A DNA stretch of 42,456 nt, from contig JAWQRO010000339.1 in assembly GCA_033557835.1 (NCBI GenBank), positions 1 through 42,456 on the forward strand, read 5' to 3'. This document shows, piece by piece, positions 36,935-42,456 of this stretch (positions within the stretch are counted from its first letter, which is position 1; every line of letters starts with the position of its first letter). The position numbers were made by a program, and so were the translations under genes. The notes under the pieces were generated by a model. That model saw nothing but the letters and a program-made list of their open reading frames with translations. It searched no databases and had not been told where the DNA came from. Source of the DNA: Helochares maculicollis. Lineage: Eukaryota; Arthropoda; Insecta; Coleoptera; Hydrophilidae.

Positions 36935-37220
36935 AAATTACATTTTATGATCTCGAAATAAATTATGCCCAAGATATATCACCCAAATAAACGTAATAAT
37001 GTAAAAGTTTATGTTATTCAAACGCACTTTATGCTAATTTCACAAATTTTGTGTTTGAAAAACAAATTTACCATTGTATCTAAAAGAAAATTATGTCTAA
37101 ATGAAATTTATACAACTCAAGCGAAATTTGTATAGCTCAAACAAAATATATTTTATAAATTAAATTTATATTGCTTGAAGGTAAGTCGTGTTTTCCAAAT
37201 GAAATTTTTATTGCCCAAAT
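36935..37220. repeat. Degenerate array with ~20-bp period
   Basis: A run of loosely related units near the pattern ATGAAATTTATATTGCCCAA. The clearest copies start at 37101 (ATGAAATTTATACAACTCAA), 37121 (GCGAAATTTGTATAGCTCAA), about 37160 and 37199 (ATGAAATTTTTATTGCCCAA). That gives offsets of about 20, 40 and 40 bases. Weaker CCCAA- or TCAA-ended units extend upstream to about 36935. It looks like an old minisatellite. Confidence 0.5.
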
Positions 37221-38139
37221 GTAGAATAAGTAGGTTAGGGACAATATTTGTCTCGGAGTATTATGTATATTCCCTAATCGGCAGGATCGTTTTTCCGTTT
37301 TGAGGTTAATGTCTTCTAATAATGGAAACATCGAAATGCGTCGTCCTACATCTTCTTAAATTGCAAAACGTAGCTTAAAAGACGCTGAAGAACATATTGA
37401 ATATATCTAAGCGGAGAAAATTGCTCTGTGTTCCTGAGATGGTATCTGCTTAATTGTTGGTTCGCCATTTATATGCAAGGATTAGGAGCTGCGGAAAACA
37501 AGGATCTCGGGTAATTGGGGTTCTAAGTAGATTAATTAAAAACTGTTAATTAGAGGGCATAGAATACGGACTTTTTAAGTGACTAGCTAACTTTGATTGT
37601 ATTGATTCTAAAGTCTTTAATTAAATGGCTCTTTTTATACGTGCTGTGTACCGGGAAAACTTTTAAGCTTGATTCAATTTTTCTTATCTGGTTTTTCCTA
37701 GCAAATTCGTTTTCTCTGTTACTGCCACCGCTCCAAGAAATACAAACTTTTGAGCCAAGTTGATGCTTTTCTGGTTAAAACAATATGCATAAAAGAAATG
37801 GTTTTGTAAAAATTCTTATTGTTTTCACATAGCTACGGCTACCTATGTAACATGGCTACATTGACACATAAGCTTGAACAACAAATAATCGATAAGTACA
37901 AAGCGTGAATATGAAAATAGTTGTGTTAATATGTAGTTGTTTTTCATTTATTTTCACAAATTGTTTTGTTAAAAATAAGCCTTTTCTAACTCTTACTCAT
38001 AAAAATACGAATCATTTAAAGTTAATGACTTACGATAACTGGTTGTTTGGATCGATTTTTAAGCACTACATTTGTAAAAACATTAAATCCACCTGAAAGT
38101 AAAAATAAATTGCTGTGTTTGCTTGAAAGTTGTTCATAT
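37221..38139. other. Gene-free AT-rich DNA
   Basis: No ORF of interest and no element ends. Nothing recognised. Confidence 0.5.
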
Positions 38140-38640
38140 ACAACATAAGCGCGCCGCATTATGACGCTCGGTTAAGGCAGCACAAAAGAAGTGTTTTTCT
38201 CACCTTTTGTGTATCTGTCACCTATGGGACTGTAGTATAAGTTCCATGTAAAGGTGTTATGCGCAAACCACTGGTGCAATTTTCACTCGAATTTTCGTAC
38301 TGCGTCATGCACCGGAAAACACACTGGCTGAAACTAGGAAGCAAGTTAGGATTCGCGCGATGTAGCGTTGAAACTTGCGCTGGCGCCCTACAACACCACT
38401 CACCACCACTCGTGTTGAACACGTTCAAAACACTACCGTGTCCTAAAATTCTGAAGCACCGATGTGGTGGTATGATGGGTACACCCACCAGTAGACACTG
38501 TCTAGCAATGTGTAGCTATTTTTATTGTCAACAGAACGCGTTTTCTGCAGGTGGTTGAGCCACATTCAGAACCGCATAGATCATGAAAATGTAAAAATTC
38601 GGTCAGCTACTCGAATACCCCACGTCATGGTAGTCGATAT
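38140..38640. other. GC-richer island of unknown nature
   Basis: About 500 bases with G+C close to one half by eye, against about one third around it. It contains overlapping ORFs on both strands (38259-38558 plus, 99 codons; 38222-38488 minus, 88 codons) and CpG-containing words such as GCGCGCC and CGCGCGATG. Neither translation matches a family I know; overlap of two open frames is expected in locally GC-rich DNA. It could be an inserted element fragment, a retained exon or a regulatory CpG-rich patch. The sequence alone does not decide. Confidence 0.4.
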
Positions 38641-39394
38641 TTCTTATCCTTGGGATATAAATGTCGCATTAACAGCATAGATAGGTAATACCTGTAAAAT
38701 TGTGTTAGTTTGAGTGCAGGTTTTAACGATATATTTATATAGTTTCGGTATTACTGAATTGGTAAGGCTTTGCTAAAGTATTTTAAGCTTAACTAGCGTT
38801 TATATATTTTTTGTTGGAGGTTGAAATAATCTAACTAAATCATTGAGGCAAATTTGTCAATTTTTTAGTTTAGTTTTATGCTATTCTCTGCAATTGTGTA
38901 TGATGTTTACATATACAGTTAAAAAATCTTCTGGGTATGTTATACCAGCTATAACATATGATATGCAAATAGGTAGTTAAGTAAGGCAACTCCTATTAAA
39001 TGATACAAATCATATTCTATTTTCTACTGCAATACGTCGATTTCCCTGGTGAAGTTGTTAGTCAGTGGTAGATACATTTTAAAATCAATAATTAATAAAA
39101 TTTTTAAAATGACGTCCTATTTTCACAATTACTGTTCAGATCATATCAATGCAATATAGTGAATGTTGTGGAAAAAAAGTATCAACCAAACACTTAAATT
39201 CCGCATACCAGTGTAATTGATTAATTTTATTCTTGGAAAAGCGATGTTACCAGATTTCTAGATATGTCTTGGATCGCGCATATTTGGGTGCTGGGTATAC
39301 GAGCAACAGTAGCACTATCATAAACTGTTTAATATTTAAATGGTTCACAATCTAATACATTATAAATTTATCTATTTATACACATACACAATAA

Positions 39395-39401
<7 letters not shown>
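38641..39401. other. Gene-free AT-rich DNA
   Basis: No gene or element recognised. Confidence 0.5.

Positions 39402-39436
<35 letters not shown>
39402..39436. repeat. (TA)n microsatellite
   Basis: A 35-base alternating T/A run preceded by a short CACATACACA stretch. It lies immediately upstream of the first recognisable Penelope-like sequence. Confidence 0.95.
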
Positions 39437-39443
<7 letters not shown>

Positions 39444-39989
39444 GTATAACTAATAGAACAAACCCCGATGTTATTATAACAAAAGAAAAGGACAAAAACC
39501 GTTATATTCAATAAAACAGAATACATAGAAAAAGCAGAAAAATAACTACAAAACGTGATAAAATCTTAATCCTATCAAAGGAATTGAAATAGAAAGCAAC
39601 ACTCTAATTGAAAAATGGCACAACAAAAAAGATAATTGAAGACTCTAAGAAACAGTCTTATTTTAAAAAATTGCAAACTACAGAAATGTATTTCATACCA
39701 ATCATTCATAAAGAAGATGCAGTGTTTCGACCTATTCTGAGTTCAATTCAAGCTTCTACTCATCAAAATTTCTATCAAAAATCGTTTCTAGGATTTTAAA
39801 TAAAAACGACCCCTCGATAGCTAATTCACTAGACTTCAATAAAAAACCGAAAACCAAATCAATACAGGAACGTCATAAAATTATTTCTGAAGAGATCACA
39901 TTTCTCGTTACCAACATCACCATTAACTTATAAATAGACTTAATAAAGAACTATTTCAGCAAAATTTCAAAAATGACAAACCTAACTAA

Positions 39990-40390
39990 ATAAATGTGTG
40001 TAAATTCGGCAAGTCACACCGCGTAATCTTGCGTTAAGCCGCTAGGAAAAAACTAGTAAAAGATGGCTACTTACTATTGATGCTCGTTGTTCACCATAGG
40101 GATGGGAAGAGCTGGGATAAATGGAAGTGATGCAATTAAAAACAAAACAACAAATATTAAGCAACACTCAGCAAAAGTAGTACCGCTTTTCGCACGGAAT
40201 TCAAATTCTACTTCCAGTACGAGGCTCAAAATTATATTATTGCTCGTACCAGGATCAAAATTATACTATTGCTCGTACGAGGATCAAAATGTTCCTATTG
40301 CTTGAACGAGGATTAAAATTTTATTAATGATAAAGCCAGTTTTGCTGAGCACCAACAGGGGGCAAAAACCACAAAATATCTACTGTCGGG
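39990..40390. other. Foreign-looking insertion within the Penelope-like element
   Basis: Between motif A and the KEFKEIAE segment a Penelope-like reverse transcriptase normally has a few dozen residues, but here about 400 bases intervene that I cannot align by eye to the family. It contains a 29-bp tandem repeat. It may be an insertion of another repeat or a local rearrangement. Confidence 0.45.
40216..40324. repeat. 29-bp tandem repeat (minisatellite)
   Basis: Three full copies and most of a fourth of a 29-base unit, starting at 40216, 40245, 40274 and 40303. Each has the core CGTACGAGGATCAAAAT with a TATTGCT end. Junctions between units create CTCGTACCAG and a perfect CTCGTACGAG palindrome. 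The unit is not a multiple of 3, so it does not encode a protein repeat. Confidence 0.9.
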
Positions 40391-41205
40391 ACGCAACACT
40401 AACCAACAAAGAATTCAAAGAAATAGCTGAGTTAGGTTTAAACACTGCATGTATCATGTCTCAAAATATTACCATCAAACTTTTGTATGCCCAATGGGGT
40501 CCGCGTTAACGGTTATAATAACAATTTTAACAATAAAGTATCTACATCAAAACATTTTTAATAATCTTCTTTTCCTAACACATTGAACACGATGAAAATA
40601 GGGACTAATAACAAAATGTCTTTCCTAGATATATTATTAATACATGAAGGTAATAATAAAGTTGCAACAAACTTGTACCAAAAACGAACATACAGCACCT
40701 GCTATGCATTTCGTGTCAAATCATCCAATATCACATAAGAAAATTACCTTCACAAACGTTGCCACAAAATCCATCAAACTATCAGACAAAAATTTAAGTA
40801 AGGAAACATGAAAAAAATCTCAAGAGCCTTTTGAGGAATTAATATCTTGACAAATTAATAAAAATACAATCTCTTACAAAATTAAAAACCATGACAAAAC
40901 TCTCAAAAAAAGCAAAAAACACTAAATAATCTAAATCTAATCAATATACAATATACTATAGTACCAGTCTTTAGCCCGACAAAATATCCCTTTACACTAA
41001 CAAATACTATAACCACAATAAGTCTACAAAGTACAATGCAAGCAACATAAGATCTACATAGAAGCGAATAGCACAGCATTAGCCAAACCCACTAACGAAT
41101 AATGTCGTTCATGCCACTTTCAAAACAACAATTCTAGAAACTGAAAGCAACGCAATATAACGATTTTTTCAATCTAATTTAAAAGTAAATGCCTATTCTA
41201 ACAGT

Positions 41206-42456
41206 GCTTGTTGTAAAAAGAAGCAACACTGCAAAGTAAAAACGTGTGTGTAGAAGTTTTGGGTAATTTTTGTAATTTGATAATAGGTTTTTTTACAATA
41301 ATTCGAAAAGTTTACTGAGACTCACCATAACAAAATACATTTTATGTCCTGTAACGTACCCAATTTAGCACCAAGGTATCTGTTTGTATTTTGTTAACAG
41401 AAGCTTTGCATAATGGACCATCTATTCTTCGATAATTTGAATAAAATTTATGATTGAATTAACATGCATTAGAATGAGAACAAAATAAACAAACAAAACT
41501 GTTTGGCGTATTTATGGAATCTCTAGGGGTGTGAAGGTGGAATTAGTCAGCAAATAGGCCAATAAATTGTAAGGAATTTCCCGTACAACGTGATATAGGT
41601 TTAGGTTCTCCTAAACATTTAGTACGCCCGTCAAATATATAACATTTATGTGGGAAGATCTTATCATTACTTAAGTCTCTCATGGTAAAGAAAGGAAGGA
41701 AACAATTTTAGCAAAGCTTCCAATTTTCCTAGATATATTTTTAATTTGCCCCTCAAACTTTTCCGTGGGTAATTTACCCTGCTTTTTTATGAATGAAAAT
41801 AAAAATTTAGTTCATATAAGGCGTTTATGAGGCAATCAATAAAGCCAGCAATAGTTGTTCGATAAAGTTTTTCATAACATACTTCAAAATACTTTCTTGT
41901 TCCAACAGCTAACAAGTATCGATTTTAAAACTTCATGAGAAGCTAATTTCTCCCCTTAGAATTAAGCTGTCGGCAATATATCTAACGGATAAAAAAACGA
42001 TGCCATTAAAACTTTATTTATTTATGAACCTTGCTAGACACGGTGAACAAAAATACTGTTTAAATACAAAATTTAAAAATATCAGCCTACTAATTTCATT
42101 GAAGAACAAATGTTTTGCTCAACTTAACCAAATTAACACCACGAATATGGATGTCGAGGTTAAGCGATTATCCACATTTATATTGGATCTGTAATTAAAA
42201 ATCTTATGTGCTATCAATACAACAATGGGGACATGTGATGTTGTTTTAAGTGTCATAACAAATTACTTAAGAGTAGTTAACATGCATGAAACAACGGCTG
42301 TTATAAAAGGCAAGGTGGCCTGGAAGTTCTTTAACACGTTGTAAATCATACCAGTTTCAACAATTATTGCCTTATAAATAGAGATGATTAAAAAGGTTAA
42401 ATTACCTATAATTAGGACGCTTAATGTTAAGTGAACTGGCTAACATATCTTTCTAT
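41206..42456. other. Gene-free AT-rich DNA
   Basis: No gene recognised. A 64-codon ORF at 42000-42194 is unassigned and may be chance. Nothing else found. Confidence 0.5.

Larger units (their letters stand above)
39455..41200 (+). pseudogene. Penelope-like RT / GIY-YIG pseudogene
   Basis: Successive pieces follow Penelope-family order. NPDVIITK and NKTEYIEKAEK (39462-39570) correspond to the N-terminal region. FIPIIHKEDAVFRPILSSI (39692-39750) matches the PKIHK...PLRPIVSS motif, and SSKFLSKIVSRILNKNDPS follows in another frame (39755-39820). HKIISEEITFLVTNITIN (about 39874-39930) is motif A, normally with Asp and LFTNIP, decayed here. After an interruption come KEFKEIAELGLNT (40410-40450) and QTFVCPMGSALT (about 40476-40512), the MGS motif B. 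The YVDD-type catalytic motif is missing. NNKMSFLDILLI (40609-40645) and YQKRTYSTCYAF follow, then IKLSDKNL (about 40774). KQHKIYIEANSTALAKPTNE (about 41040-41100) and TILETESN (about 41129-41152) resemble the end of a GIY-YIG endonuclease. Many stops and frame shifts make it inactive. Confidence 0.75.
39440..41205 (+). mobile_element. Penelope-like retroelement relic
   Basis: A plus-strand relic of a Penelope-like element, a retroelement class with its own reverse transcriptase and usually a GIY-YIG endonuclease. Coding remnants run in order from 39455 to about 41200. The length of about 1.75 kb includes a foreign-looking insertion, so well over a third of a typical element is gone. No terminal repeats were identified. 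The upstream limit sits next to a (TA)n tract, which may have been the insertion site or a by-product of it. Confidence 0.75.

Noticed and set aside
38222..38558. Two overlapping ORFs of 88 and 99 codons on opposite strands
   Set aside because: Both being open is explained by the local rise in G+C; neither translation resembles a known protein, so neither is called as a gene.
40216..40324. CRISPR-like array
   Set aside because: The units are head-to-tail tandem repeats with no unique spacers, in a eukaryotic context.

Overview
This is AT-rich animal DNA (by eye about one third G+C), and the best fit is an insect, probably a fly. The evidence is indirect. There is no bacterial-style gene packing, no open reading frame longer than about 116 codons in 42 kb, and many (TA)n microsatellites. 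The only recognisable coding matter is decayed transposable elements of families common in insect genomes: four Tc1/mariner-type DNA transposons from different lineages, a Penelope-like retroelement and a non-LTR retrotransposon fragment. I found no complete host gene, tRNA, rRNA or CRISPR array. The window reads as an intergenic region or a long intron.

Layout. 1-4.5 kb: no recognisable gene, one (AT)n tract. 4.58-4.89 kb: a 104-codon ORF of unknown origin. 5.0-6.2 kb: a mariner relic on the minus strand, with a perfect 18-bp-arm hairpin at the end of its transposase. 6.25-7.0 kb: a T-rich, motif-repetitive tract. 7-21.3 kb: plain AT-rich non-coding DNA with microsatellites, a few hairpins, a GTCGGC-like hexamer repeat and one ATTA-rich stretch. 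21.3-22.4 kb: a second minus-strand Tc1/mariner-type relic. 25.23-26.15 kb: the best preserved element, a 916-bp mauritiana-type mariner with both terminal repeats and TA flanks but a large internal deletion, a frameshift and a stop. 33.8-34.4 kb: the C-terminal reverse-transcriptase part of a LINE. 34.7-35.5 kb: a fourth, internally deleted mariner with both ends recognisable. 36.9-37.2 kb: a very degenerate array with a period near 20 bp. 38.1-38.6 kb: a GC-richer island of unknown nature. 39.4-41.2 kb: a Penelope-like element with reverse-transcriptase and GIY-YIG remnants, interrupted by about 400 bp of foreign-looking sequence that carries a 29-bp minisatellite.

The elements do not work together. 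Each transposase or reverse transcriptase is broken by stops, frameshifts or deletions, so none should be autonomous. Only the 25.2 kb mariner and the 34.7 kb mariner keep both ends and could in principle have been moved in trans by an intact relative. I did not find a convincing new functional system. The most useful leads are the minisatellite insertion in the Penelope-like element, the perfect hairpin in the 5 kb mariner, the 20-bp degenerate array, the GC island and the unassigned 104-codon ORF.
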